Assembly (NCBI RefSeq): GCF_030398385.1
Contig: NZ_JAOAOQ010000001.1
Location: 320,441-384,440 of the forward strand
From: Aquibium sp. ELW1220
GTDB taxonomy: Bacteria; Pseudomonadota; Alphaproteobacteria; Rhizobiales; Rhizobiaceae
Direction: 5' to 3'
Length of the DNA stretch: 64,000 nucleotides
Every line of letters starts with the position of its first letter. Position 1 is the stretch's first letter. The notes beneath the pieces are model-generated. The model did not search any database, had not been told where the DNA came from, and worked only from the letters and a program-made list of their open reading frames with translations. Made by a program: the position numbers and the translations under genes. Positions 16,386 through 24,931 of this stretch are shown piece by piece.

Positions 16386-17297
16386 CTAGCCGCCTGCCGC
16401 GTCGCCGAAGGCGACGAAGGCCGCCCTCATCCGATCCGTGTCCGGCCTGACGCCGGAAAAGAGTTCGAAGGCCCGCACGGCCTGGAACAGCGCCATCCCG
16501 TCGCCCGGAAGCGTGCGGCAGCCTTTCAGCCGCGCCAGGCGCAGCAGTTCCGTCTCGAGCGGAAAGTAGATGATGTCGGCCACCCAGGTGCCGGCACCGA
16601 TCAGATCGGGATCGATCGGTGTGCCGGGCATCTTGGCCATGCCGACGGGCGTGGCGTTGACGATGCCGTCGACGCGCGGTGCCACGGCGGTCCCGTCGGC
16701 AGCGTCGCAGCGCCCTTCGCCGAAGAAGCCGCAAAGCCGATCGGCGAGCACCTGCGCCCGCTCGGCTTCGGGATCGGCGATCGACAGCCGCTCGACGCCG
16801 CTCTCCAGCAGCGCATGCGCGACGGCTGCGCCAGCTCCGCCCGCACCCAGCAGCAGGACGTGCCCGCGCGCCGCCCCCGGGAGCCCGCGCCGGAAGCTCT
16901 CGGCGAAGCCCCACATGTCGGTGTTGTGGCCGAAGCGGCGGCCGTCGCGGAAGACGACCGTGTTGACCGAGCCGATCGAACGCGCCGCCGGCGACAGTTC
17001 GTCGAGCAGCGGCAGGACGACCTGCTTGTAGGGAAAGGTCACGTTCAGTCCGGAGAAGCCGAAGTTCTCGGCGAACCGCAGGATGTCGGCGACGTCGGGC
17101 GCATCGGCGCCCATGCGATCGGTGTCGAGGAGCCGGTAGACGTAGGGAACGCCGATGGCGCGGCCCTCGGCCTCGTGCATGGCGGGCGTGCGGGACAGCT
17201 GGATGCCCTTGCCGAGCAGTCCGACGAGCACGGTGCCGCCCGATGACGGAGCCGTGGCCGCACCGATGTCGGCAGCGCTTTCGACGCCTTGACGCAC
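16386..17297 (-). CDS. Shikimate/quinate dehydrogenase family protein (AroE-like)
   Basis: A 303-aa protein with all landmarks of the shikimate dehydrogenase family. These are the substrate-binding GIQLSRTPAMHE, the catalytic-Lys strand GLNVTFPYKQ, NTVVF...GHNTDMWGF with the paired Asp, the nucleotide-binding VLLLGAGGAGAAV and the NATPVGM loop. The ~20-residue Gly/Ser-rich N-terminus is extra, so an internal start is possible. AroE-type enzymes interconvert shikimate and 3-dehydroshikimate; the catabolic branch (QuiB/YdiB) also uses quinate with NAD. Its place as first gene of a TRAP operon under TetR-type control, not with aro genes, argues for a catabolic role. Its transcript starts at the TetR divergent promoter (17367-17393). 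Confidence 0.88.
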   Translation of the reverse strand: MRQGVESAADIGAATAPSSGGTVLVGLLGKGIQLSRTPAMHEAEGRAIGVPYVYRLLDTDRMGADAPDVADILRFAENFGFSGLNVTFPYKQVVLPLLDELSPAARSIGSVNTVVFRDGRRFGHNTDMWGFAESFRRGLPGAARGHVLLLGAGGAGAAVAHALLESGVERLSIADPEAERAQVLADRLCGFFGEGRCDAADGTAVAPRVDGIVNATPVGMAKMPGTPIDPDLIGAGTWVADIIYFPLETELLRLARLKGCRTLPGDGMALFQAVRAFELFSGVRPDTDRMRAAFVAFGDAAGG

Positions 17298-17366
17298 GCA
17301 GACCCTCCCTGCCCGAAGCGGTCCGGACGACCTCCATCGTCCGCTGCCCGGTGATTGTGGAACGAC

Positions 17367-17393
17367 AATGTACGGGACGGTTAATTATGTCAA
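17367..17393 (-). promoter_or_regulatory. Predicted promoter of the shikimate dehydrogenase-TRAP operon
   Basis: On the minus strand a perfect TTGACA -35 (17388-17393) and TACATT -10 (17367-17372) are separated by 15 bp. The first 18-bp repeat (17369-17386) exactly fills the space between them, so a bound regulator would block RNA polymerase. Confidence 0.55.
17369..17386. promoter_or_regulatory. Operator-like repeat, copy 1 (TetR divergent region)
   Basis: TGTACGGGACGGTTAATT. It matches copy 2 at 16 of 18 positions in direct orientation and lies inside the minus-strand promoter. The adjacent TetR-type gene at 17454 is the probable binder. Confidence 0.6.
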
Positions 17394-17399
17394 GGGCTT

Positions 17400-17417
17400 T
17401 GTACGAGCCGGTTAATT
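17400..17417. promoter_or_regulatory. Operator-like repeat, copy 2 (TetR divergent region)
   Basis: TGTACGAGCCGGTTAATT, 31 bp (about three helical turns) from copy 1, so two dimers could sit on the same DNA face. It lies 37 bp before the TetR start codon and may also mediate autoregulation. Confidence 0.6.
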
Positions 17418-17453
17418 CGTGTATGCGTCTGCTTCGACGGGAGGAGACCGGGA

Positions 17454-18113
17454 ATGGGCGAAGGCATCGGTTCGGTGGAGAAAGCCAGCCGCGGCGGCTG
17501 GAAGCAGGATCCCGAGGGCGTGCGCAGCAACATCGTCGCGGTGGCGATGGCCGAGTTCGCGCAGAACGGCCTTTCGGGGGCGCGCATCGACGAGATCGCG
17601 GCCAAGACGCTGACCTCCAAGCGGATGATCTATTACTATTTCGGCGACAAGGAGGGGCTCTACCGCACCGTCCTGGAGGAAGCCTATCGCAAGGTCAGAA
17701 GCGGCGAGCAGGAGCTCGACCTCGAGCATCTCGCTCCCGACGCCGCGCTGGCGAGGCTGGTCGAGTTCACCTTCGATCATCACAGCTCCAACCCCGACTT
17801 CATCCGCATCGTCATGATCGAGAACATCCATCACGGCGCCTATCTCGAGCAGTCGGACCTGATCGCGACCCTGAACGAGGGAGCGATCCGCAAGCTGGAG
17901 CAGATCTGTGCCCGCGGCCGTGCCGCCGGCCTGTTCCGCCCGGAGATCGAGCCGCTGGAGCTGCACTGGATGATCAGCGCGCTCTCTTTCTTCAACGTCT
18001 CCAACCGGCCGACCTTCTCGCGCATCTTCGGCCCGGCGCTGTTCGGCGCCGAGGGCCAGAAGACGCTGCGCGGACACGCCGTCGAGATGGTCATGCGCTT
18101 CGTCAAGGCGTGA
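17454..18113 (+). CDS. TetR/AcrR family transcriptional regulator
   Basis: A 219-aa regulator of normal TetR length. The N-terminal helix-turn-helix spans about residues 22-68: NIVAVAMAEFAQNGLSGARI, then DEIAAKTLTSKRMIYYYFGD and KEGLYRTVLEEAY. The helical C-terminal ligand domain contains FTFDHHSSNPDFIRIVMIEN, as in TetR_C proteins near catabolic operons. It is divergent from the shikimate dehydrogenase-TRAP operon; the 156-bp gap holds two 18-bp operator-like repeats. It is followed 31 bp later by an esterase gene on the same strand, so the two may form one transcript. A repressor released by a pathway intermediate is the simplest model. Confidence 0.92.
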   Translation: MGEGIGSVEKASRGGWKQDPEGVRSNIVAVAMAEFAQNGLSGARIDEIAAKTLTSKRMIYYYFGDKEGLYRTVLEEAYRKVRSGEQELDLEHLAPDAALARLVEFTFDHHSSNPDFIRIVMIENIHHGAYLEQSDLIATLNEGAIRKLEQICARGRAAGLFRPEIEPLELHWMISALSFFNVSNRPTFSRIFGPALFGAEGQKTLRGHAVEMVMRFVKA

Positions 18114-18144
18114 TCGATACGTCAAAGCACTGAGAGGAAAACCG

Positions 18145-19077
18145 ATGCTCGATCCGGAACTGAAGCCGTTTCTCGACGAATGGCAGCGGCAATGGGCGAA
18201 ACTGCCGCCGAACGCGACGCCGCAGGACCGCCGCGCGCATTTCGAGGTGGTGGCCTCCGAAATGCGGCTGCCGACGCCGGACGGCGTTTCGACCGACCGC
18301 GTGGAATGGATCGACACGCCGGCCGGGCCGGTGCGCGTGCGCATCTTCCGGCATGCGGGCGACGAGGCGCAGCCCTGCCTGATCTACATGCATGGCGGTG
18401 CCTGGATGCAGGGCAGCCCGGAGACGCACTGGGACATCACCGCCCGCATCGCCGCCTTCAACCGCCAGACCGTGATCAGCGTCGACTATGCGCTGGCACC
18501 GGAGCATCCCTTTCCGGCCGCAGTCGTGCAGTGCGGCGCGGTGGTGGAATGGGCCTTCGCCAGGGCCGCCGACCTCGGCATCGACGCCGCGCGCATCGCC
18601 ATCGGCGGCGACAGTGCCGGCGGCAACCTGGCCGCGGCGACGGCGCTCAAGTTCCGCGGTTCGGACTGCCCGCTGCATGCGCAGCTGCTGATCTATCCGG
18701 CCGTCGAGTTCGAGCAGGCGCGGCCGTCCTTCACGGAGAACGCCGACGGCCCGCTGCTGACGACCGCCGGCATGCCCGCCGTCAACGCCATGTACATGCC
18801 CAACGAGGCGGACCGGGTCGACCCGCTCGCCGCGCCGCTGAAGGCGAAGGACCATTCGGGCCTGCCGCCGGCCTTCGTGGCGGTGGCCGAGCACGACCCG
18901 CTGCGCGACGACGGCATCGCCTATGCGCAGGCGCTGGAGGCGGCCGGCGTGGCCGTGGTCCTGCATCGCGGCACGGGGCTGGTCCACGGCTACCTGCGGG
19001 CGATGGAGTTCTGCGCCGCCAGCCGCGACTCGCTGACGGCCATGTGCGCCTGGCTCGACGAGCGCAACCGGGCCTGA
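18145..19077 (+). CDS. Alpha/beta hydrolase, HSL/acetyl-esterase family
   Basis: A 310-aa esterase/lipase of the hormone-sensitive-lipase family. It has the oxyanion-hole motif YMHGGAWMQG, the nucleophile motif GGDSAGGNLAAA, the acid Asp in VAEHDPLRDDG and the catalytic His in LVHGYLRAM. Length and motif spacing are complete. These enzymes hydrolyse short-chain esters in the cytosol. Here it lies between the TetR and DUF3237 genes, and could release a carboxylate or alcohol feeding the same pathway. An AGAGGAAA site precedes the ATG. Confidence 0.92.
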   Translation: MLDPELKPFLDEWQRQWAKLPPNATPQDRRAHFEVVASEMRLPTPDGVSTDRVEWIDTPAGPVRVRIFRHAGDEAQPCLIYMHGGAWMQGSPETHWDITARIAAFNRQTVISVDYALAPEHPFPAAVVQCGAVVEWAFARAADLGIDAARIAIGGDSAGGNLAAATALKFRGSDCPLHAQLLIYPAVEFEQARPSFTENADGPLLTTAGMPAVNAMYMPNEADRVDPLAAPLKAKDHSGLPPAFVAVAEHDPLRDDGIAYAQALEAAGVAVVLHRGTGLVHGYLRAMEFCAASRDSLTAMCAWLDERNRA

Positions 19078-19081
19078 CGCA

Positions 19082-19552
19082 ATGACGCCCACGATCCCCG
19101 CGCTGGAAAGGGTCTTCACCATCGTGGCGGAGATCGGCAAGCCGCTCTCCGGCGGGCGCTCGGTCGCGGGCGAGCGCCTGCACATCCCGATCCTCGGCGG
19201 CACCGTGGCCGGGCCGCGGCTTTCCGGCACGATCCTGCCCGGCGGCTCCGACTGGCCGCTGATCCGGCCGGACGGGACGAGCGAGATCGAGGCAAGCTAT
19301 ACGGTCGTCGCCGACGACGGCACGCCGATCCTGGTCAGGAACGGCGGCCTGCGGGTGTCGGCGCCCGAGGTGCTGGCCCGGATGCGGGCCGGCGAGGCGG
19401 TCAGCCCCGACGAGTACTATTTCCGCTCGGCCCCACGCTTCGACGCGCCGGACGGGCCGCATGCCTGGCTGCGCGACCGCCTCTTCGTGGCGAGCCTCGC
19501 ACCCGATCCGGCGGCCGGCCGAATCGTCATCGACGTCTACGCGGTCGCCTGA
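19082..19552 (+). CDS. DUF3237 domain protein
   Basis: A 156-aa protein spanning one DUF3237 domain, a small beta-barrel-like family. Recognisable strands are VFTIVAEIGKPLSGG, IPILGGTVAGPRLSGTILPGGSDWPLI (split by loops), EASYTVVADDGTPILVRN and YYFRSAPRFDAPDG. No catalytic role is established to my knowledge. It starts 4 bp after the esterase stop, implying co-translation. Members are often found next to esterase or aromatic-catabolism genes, but I infer no reaction. A GC-rich, partly self-complementary gap follows before the convergent helicase gene. Confidence 0.85.
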   Translation: MTPTIPALERVFTIVAEIGKPLSGGRSVAGERLHIPILGGTVAGPRLSGTILPGGSDWPLIRPDGTSEIEASYTVVADDGTPILVRNGGLRVSAPEVLARMRAGEAVSPDEYYFRSAPRFDAPDGPHAWLRDRLFVASLAPDPAAGRIVIDVYAVA

Positions 19553-19655
19553 TGACGCGGCTGTTGCGTGGCGGGCGCGACGCCCCACGGCGATCCCGTT
19601 CGGCTCCGGAAGCGCTGCATCGAACCGGCATCGCTGCAGCGCCTTCGGCTGCCGA

Positions 19656-22600
19656 TCAGGGCTCGATCTCGGTGAGGATGTCGAAGACGCGGCTGCCGAA
19701 TTCCTTGAGCTGGGCGCCGTCGGTGTTCTGACGCAGGTCGAGCCGGACCAGGGTCCGGAACTCATCCATGTCCGTCGGCCGCTTCTTCAGCAGTTCGTCG
19801 AGCATGCTCTTGCGCAGCAGGCCGGTCGTCGGGTCGGCGTCGGGGAAGAGCAGCTTCACCTTGCGCTCGCGCAGGTCGATCAGCCGGGCGCGGGCCTGGT
19901 CGACGGAGATGCCGCCCGAGGAGGACGTGGCTGCCGTTCGCACGGCGGCCGGCGGCTCCGAAAAGAGCGTGCCCTGCGTAGGCACGGTGTCTCCCATGGC
20001 CGGGGCAGCCGTCGCGGCCGGAGCGGGATCCGCCACCGGCGGTTCGCCGGCCGGCGCAGCGAGGCTTCTCGTCGACCGCCCCGCCCGTGCCTCCCGTCTG
20101 GCAGCCATCAGTCGCTTCAGGTCCCGGGACACCCTGTCGAGTTCTCCGTTCGGATCCCGGAACCAGTCGGTCGACCAGATGCGGATCATGTTCCAGCCGA
20201 GATTTTCCAGGATCTCCTGGCGCAGGCGGTCACGGTCGCGGGCCGATTTCTCGGAGTGATAGGCCGCACCGTCGCACTCGACGGCGGCGATGAACTCGTC
20301 GGGGGCGTCCGGGTCCCGCACGCCGATGTCGATGAAGAAGTTCGCCACGCCAACCTGCGGCACGCAGTCGAAGCCGGATTCGCGCAGCCCTTCGAGGACG
20401 GCGTCCTCGAAATCGCTGTCGGGATCCCTCCGGGTGATGCGGGGCTCGCTGCCGAGCCGGCCGGTCTCGGCATAGTCTAGGAACTGCTTGAGCGCGCGCG
20501 GACTGCGGTCGGCGCCTTCCTTGGGCAGGACGTCCGAGGAGCGCATCGAGCTGAAGATCTCCATCCGCTCCTTGGCGCGGGTGAAGAGGACGTTGAGCCG
20601 TCGCCAGCCGGTCTCCTGGTTGATCGGGCCGAACCGCTGCGCCGTTCGCCCGCCGGCTGCGGACGGGCCGTAGGTCATCGAGATCATGATGACGTCGCGC
20701 TCGTCGCCCTGCACGTTTTCGAGGTTCTTGACGAAGAAGGGCTCGCCGCCGTCCTCGCTCTCCGCTTCGGCGAGCGCCTTGGCGATCGAGGGATCGGCAT
20801 CCGCCTGTGCTGCGAGTTCGTCGGCGATGCGCTGCGTCTGCTTGATGTTCATCGCCACGACGCCGAGGCTGCGGCTCCTGTTCTCGACGAGGAAGCGCGC
20901 CGCAGCCTCCGCGACGGCGCGCGCTTCGATCGGGTTGACGCCCTTTGTGGCGAGGCCGTCCGGCATGAAGGTCCAGCCGATGCCGAAGCGGTCGGCCTGG
21001 CCGGCCGGGGAGGGGAAGACGATCAGCTCGTCCTTGTAGAACTGCCGGTTGGAGAAGGCGATCAGCGCCTCGTGACGGGAGCGGTAGTGCCATTTCAGCA
21101 TGCGCTGGTCGAAGATGCTGGAAGCGAGTTCGAGGATGCTCTTGCTGTCCTCGGCCAGCGTGACTTCGTCTTCGTCCTCGTCCTCCGCGCGGTCGGCGAT
21201 CCGGTCGAAGAAGGATGTCGGCGGCAATTGCTTCGTATCCCCGACGATGATGGCCTGGCCGCCGCGCGCCAGCGCGCCGATCGCGTCTTCCGGCCGCATC
21301 TGCGAGGCTTCGTCCATGATCACCAGGTCGAACTTCAGCGTGCCCGGCGCGATGTACTGCGCCACCGAAAGCGGTCCCATCATGAAGCAGGGCTTCAACG
21401 CCTGGATAGCGCGGCCCGCGCGGTGGACCAGCTGGCGGATGGGAATGTGTCGCCGCTGCTTGGCGAGTTCGTGCCTGACCAGGGCCATCTCGGTGATTTC
21501 AGCCAGTTTTCCGGACGATTTCCCCTCCGGCGGACGGCGCTCGACCAGCTTGGCGGCGATCGCGGACCGGCGCAGTTCCATCACCTGCGCGTCGATCGCC
21601 CGATACTCCTCGCGAAGCGCGTCGAGCGTCCTGGCGGAGGCCGCATGGAGAGACGGCGCTTTCGTGAAGGCGCGGCGCGCCAGGGCATCGTAGACGAGGA
21701 AGTCGAGGCATGTCGGCAAGAGGTCGACGTCGAGCGTGCCGGCGCTCGCCGCACGCGCCAGGTCGCGCTCGGGTCCGGCTTCGCAGGCGCGCCGGAACCG
21801 GTCGAAATCGAGCCATTGCGGCAGAAGCTCCGGCCTGGAGGCCGCCAGCCGCGCACGCGCCGCCACGCCCGCAAGCCGCGGCGCCGTTCCGCCGAACCAG
21901 AGAGTCGCGTCCAGTCCGGTGTCGGCCATGGCCGCGGTCTCCGCGACGATCAAATCCCTTGCAGCTTCCGCGCAGGCATCGACCTGCGATCGCAGCCGTG
22001 TCCACGACGCGTCGTCCGAAGCATCGCGGGCAAGCGCCTGCAGCGATCCGAGGTCCGATGACGCCACCAGGGAATGCCAGAATGAAGCGCTGTCGGCCGC
22101 GCCGATCGCCGACCGGTCCATTACGTCGAGCGCAGCCATGCTGGCCTCGCTGCAGGATTGGCCGAGAGCGTGCAGGGCAGCAGGGCTGAGGCGCATGAGG
22201 TCGTCGCCGATCGCCCCGGGCAGCTGCGAACGAACCCGGGCGGCCCATTCCGCGACGTCGATCGCGGACTGGAAATCGAAGGACGCGTCACGTGCCCCTT
22301 CGCCCAGGCGTTCGTCCGGCTGGCGATCGGCGCTGAGGGCGGCGAGGTCGAGCAGCAGGGTCCGGAGCGCGCCGAACCGCTTCGCCCGTTCGCCCGCCTT
22401 CGCCTTGAGATGCGCCGGTCGCGCCAGTTGCTCCCATCGGGCGGCGGCGGCGCGCCAGCGCCGGCCGAAGCGGGCGAAGAAGCCGGCCTGATCGAGGGCT
22501 GCGGACCATTCTTCGAGATCGTCTGGACTGATCGTGAAGGCATCGCTCCTGAAGACCTCGCGCAGCTCGGCCTGCTTTCGATCGAGGTCCTGCACACGCG

Positions 22601-24650
22601 CCCGGTGTGCCCGCACGAATGCGGCGGCCTCGGGTGACAGGAGGAAATCGTTTCTGACGAGGAGACCGCTCACCGGGGCGGACTGGCCGGCGCGGAGGAT
22701 ATCGGCCAGTATCGCCAGGCCGGACGCGCTCCGGGGCAGGGCGTGGCCCGTCAGCGCCTCCATACGCTTCGCGATGTCCTCCGCCAGATGCGCCGCGCCT
22801 CGTCGGGTATCGAGGCCGCGCAGCCGGTCCGGTGCCTCGGCCACCGTGGAGGCATCCAGTTCGGGCAGCCCCGTCTGCCGAAGCGCGGCTGCGAACCCGT
22901 CGGCCGCATCGGCCCAGCCCGTCATGAGCGCCGCGACGCGTTCGCGATCATGCGGCAGCACCCGGAGAGCCGAAACGCCGGCCCAGGGATGCCCTTGCGC
23001 CGGCCCGCTCACCTCGAGGTCCCGGAAGGCGGCGGCCAGATGCAGGAGGCGTCCCTTGGCATCGGCCAGGTCCGCCCAGACGAGGGTCTCGGGATGGTCC
23101 ACCCGGCTGCCGCTGGCTTCGAGACGCCTGACGTTCGGCCCGAGCCTGCGTCGGGCGCGACCGGCCTGCATCAGGGCGTCGCCGACGGTGAGGTCGCGCA
23201 AGGCGCCGACGGGACTGCCGATGATCTCGATGTAGTCCGACAGCTTCCTGCGGCGATCGGACAGGCGCGACAGCGCCGCCTCCAGGTCCCTTGACGATCG
23301 GCTCCGTCCCGCGATCTTCACGCGGTCGCCGATGTCGTCCAGCACCTCCGTCTTGCGCGTCTTGTGGCTGTGCAGCTCGAGGCAGAAGTCGCCGAGCCCC
23401 AGCTCACGCATTCTCCGCCGGACGACTTCCAGCGCCGCCAGCTTTTCCGCCACGAACAGGACGGTCTTGCCACCGGCCAGCGCGGCCGCGACCAGATTGG
23501 TGATGGTCTGCGACTTGCCCGTCCCGGGCGGCCCCTCGATGACCAGGTTGCGCCCGCCGAGCGCGGTCTGAAGCGCCTCGCACTGCGAGCCGTCCGCGCG
23601 GTCGACCAGTTCGAGCGCAAGATCCCGCGCCTCCGCCGCGGCGGGCGACATGTCGATGCCTGCAAACGCCGTCGGGGACCGGCCTTCGTCTTCGTCGCCC
23701 TCCAGAATGATGCGCACCAGCGGGTGGCCGTCAATCGGCGCGTGCTCGGGCCACTTGGCGGGGTCGAGATCGAGGTAGAGCAGGATCTTGCCGAACTCGA
23801 AGAGCCCGAGCGTCACGTAGCGCCGGACGATCCAGTCGGACTTGTGGCGAATGGCGCGCCCGACCTCGGCCAGGAAATCCTCGATCGTCTGGCCGTCCTG
23901 CAGCACGGGCAGCCTGATGTTGAACTCCTCCAGCTTCTTCTGCAGCGACAGGTTCGGCTGCAGCTCCTCGCCCGTCCAGCGGACGCGTGTGCGGGTGCGG
24001 CCGCCGCGCGTCAGTTCGCGTTCGAGCTCGACCGGGAGCAGCAGGAGCGGCGCCTGGTGCGACCTCGCCGTCGCCTGGTCGCGCCATTCGAGGAAGCCGA
24101 ATGCCATGTAGAGCATGTTGGCACCGCTCTCCTCGATCGCCGTGCGGCCGGCCGCCCGGATCTTGCGCAGCCGCGCGTCGAGCTCGTCGGGAAAGTGCAG
24201 GGTCTGGATCTTCCGGTCCGCGTGCCGCTCGGGCCGCAGGAAGCTGTCGGTCTCGACGGGCAGGTCGTGATCGGTGTTCAGGCCGAGATGGCGTGCCCAG
24301 ATCGCCGCATCGGGACGTTTCGGCTCCGGCGCCTCGCCGGCGCGGGGCACCTCGTCGCTCCTGGCGTGCCACTCGTCGAGTTCCCGCCGCGAGGGATCGG
24401 CGACCGCCTCGAAGGTGAAATGGTCGCCGTCGAGCAGGCTCTCGAAGAGGATCTCCGGAAGCTCGTCGACGACCCGCAGGCACGAGGCGCGCGGATGCCG
24501 GAAGCTCAGCATCTTGTTGGTCGTGGACAGGTCGAGCAGTTTCGTGCGCAGCCGGTCCAGCCGCGCGGCCGCAACCGCGCTTCGCCGGGGGGCGAGGCCC
24601 TGGTCCAGATCACGAGCATTCATTCCGTCAAGCGTCCCCTGCGTCTGCAT
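19656..24650 (-). CDS. DUF4011/SF1 helicase/MTES_1575-type nuclease fusion
   Basis: A 1664-aa multidomain protein. Residues ~28-300 match DUF4011 (LRTKLLDLSTTNKMLSFRH; FLEWRDQ). A superfamily 1 (DNA2/NAM7-like) helicase follows, with Walker A GPPGTGKS at 373-380. A ~700-residue helical insertion precedes Walker B MDEASQ (Asp1113/Glu1114), GDTKQLPP and the late helicase motifs LENVQGDERDVI and RLNVLFTRAKERM. At ~1425-1520 is a PD-(D/E)XK nuclease of the REase_MTES_1575/Vsr-like type: FIDIGV (Asp1441), VECDG (Glu1458, Asp1460) and RDRLRQEILENLGW. A conserved ~90-residue tail closes the protein. The architecture matches single-gene DUF4011-helicase-nuclease proteins reported among anti-phage systems (Hhe, as I recall); activity here is inferred. 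The start at 24650 is uncertain; the ATG at 24623 is also possible. It is divergent from the RecQ-UvrD fusion. Confidence 0.9.
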   Translation of the reverse strand: MQTQGTLDGMNARDLDQGLAPRRSAVAAARLDRLRTKLLDLSTTNKMLSFRHPRASCLRVVDELPEILFESLLDGDHFTFEAVADPSRRELDEWHARSDEVPRAGEAPEPKRPDAAIWARHLGLNTDHDLPVETDSFLRPERHADRKIQTLHFPDELDARLRKIRAAGRTAIEESGANMLYMAFGFLEWRDQATARSHQAPLLLLPVELERELTRGGRTRTRVRWTGEELQPNLSLQKKLEEFNIRLPVLQDGQTIEDFLAEVGRAIRHKSDWIVRRYVTLGLFEFGKILLYLDLDPAKWPEHAPIDGHPLVRIILEGDEDEGRSPTAFAGIDMSPAAAEARDLALELVDRADGSQCEALQTALGGRNLVIEGPPGTGKSQTITNLVAAALAGGKTVLFVAEKLAALEVVRRRMRELGLGDFCLELHSHKTRKTEVLDDIGDRVKIAGRSRSSRDLEAALSRLSDRRRKLSDYIEIIGSPVGALRDLTVGDALMQAGRARRRLGPNVRRLEASGSRVDHPETLVWADLADAKGRLLHLAAAFRDLEVSGPAQGHPWAGVSALRVLPHDRERVAALMTGWADAADGFAAALRQTGLPELDASTVAEAPDRLRGLDTRRGAAHLAEDIAKRMEALTGHALPRSASGLAILADILRAGQSAPVSGLLVRNDFLLSPEAAAFVRAHRARVQDLDRKQAELREVFRSDAFTISPDDLEEWSAALDQAGFFARFGRRWRAAAARWEQLARPAHLKAKAGERAKRFGALRTLLLDLAALSADRQPDERLGEGARDASFDFQSAIDVAEWAARVRSQLPGAIGDDLMRLSPAALHALGQSCSEASMAALDVMDRSAIGAADSASFWHSLVASSDLGSLQALARDASDDASWTRLRSQVDACAEAARDLIVAETAAMADTGLDATLWFGGTAPRLAGVAARARLAASRPELLPQWLDFDRFRRACEAGPERDLARAASAGTLDVDLLPTCLDFLVYDALARRAFTKAPSLHAASARTLDALREEYRAIDAQVMELRRSAIAAKLVERRPPEGKSSGKLAEITEMALVRHELAKQRRHIPIRQLVHRAGRAIQALKPCFMMGPLSVAQYIAPGTLKFDLVIMDEASQMRPEDAIGALARGGQAIIVGDTKQLPPTSFFDRIADRAEDEDEDEVTLAEDSKSILELASSIFDQRMLKWHYRSRHEALIAFSNRQFYKDELIVFPSPAGQADRFGIGWTFMPDGLATKGVNPIEARAVAEAAARFLVENRSRSLGVVAMNIKQTQRIADELAAQADADPSIAKALAEAESEDGGEPFFVKNLENVQGDERDVIMISMTYGPSAAGGRTAQRFGPINQETGWRRLNVLFTRAKERMEIFSSMRSSDVLPKEGADRSPRALKQFLDYAETGRLGSEPRITRRDPDSDFEDAVLEGLRESGFDCVPQVGVANFFIDIGVRDPDAPDEFIAAVECDGAAYHSEKSARDRDRLRQEILENLGWNMIRIWSTDWFRDPNGELDRVSRDLKRLMAARREARAGRSTRSLAAPAGEPPVADPAPAATAAPAMGDTVPTQGTLFSEPPAAVRTAATSSSGGISVDQARARLIDLRERKVKLLFPDADPTTGLLRKSMLDELLKKRPTDMDEFRTLVRLDLRQNTDGAQLKEFGSRVFDILTEIEP

Positions 24651-24931
24651 TCCTGGCGTGCAACGGTTCTTCGCGTTCTAGCATAGGCCAGCCACGGCGG
24701 CGCCATACAAGGTTGCAGATTCGCCAATGCCCCCATGCCGATCAAGCCGCGATCGCTTTCGGTCCACAGGCGGGGGCGGGTGCCCGATCCCGCGTCGATT
24801 CATTTTCACGACAGCGGGCTTGTAAGCAGGCGGCCGGGCTTGTTCATTGTGCCCTGGCCGGAAGCCATTCCTTTCGGCGCGAGAGATCACTGTTGCAGAT
24901 CATTTCATCCCGTGCCTGATATTGCCGCTGC
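24651..24931. promoter_or_regulatory. Divergent control region between the two giant helicases
   Basis: 281 bp between two start codons. It is richer in A and T in places than its flanks and holds no ORF with coding character. Promoters for both genes must lie here, but no convincing -35/-10 pair or palindrome could be singled out. A 9-bp GTTGCAGAT sequence occurs twice (near 24712 and 24893), which may be chance. Confidence 0.45.

Noticed and set aside
19612-19642. Inverted repeat GCGCTGCA/TGCAGCGC as a bidirectional terminator before the DUF4011 helicase stop
   Set aside because: The loop is 15 nt and no T-run follows on either strand; left out of the features.
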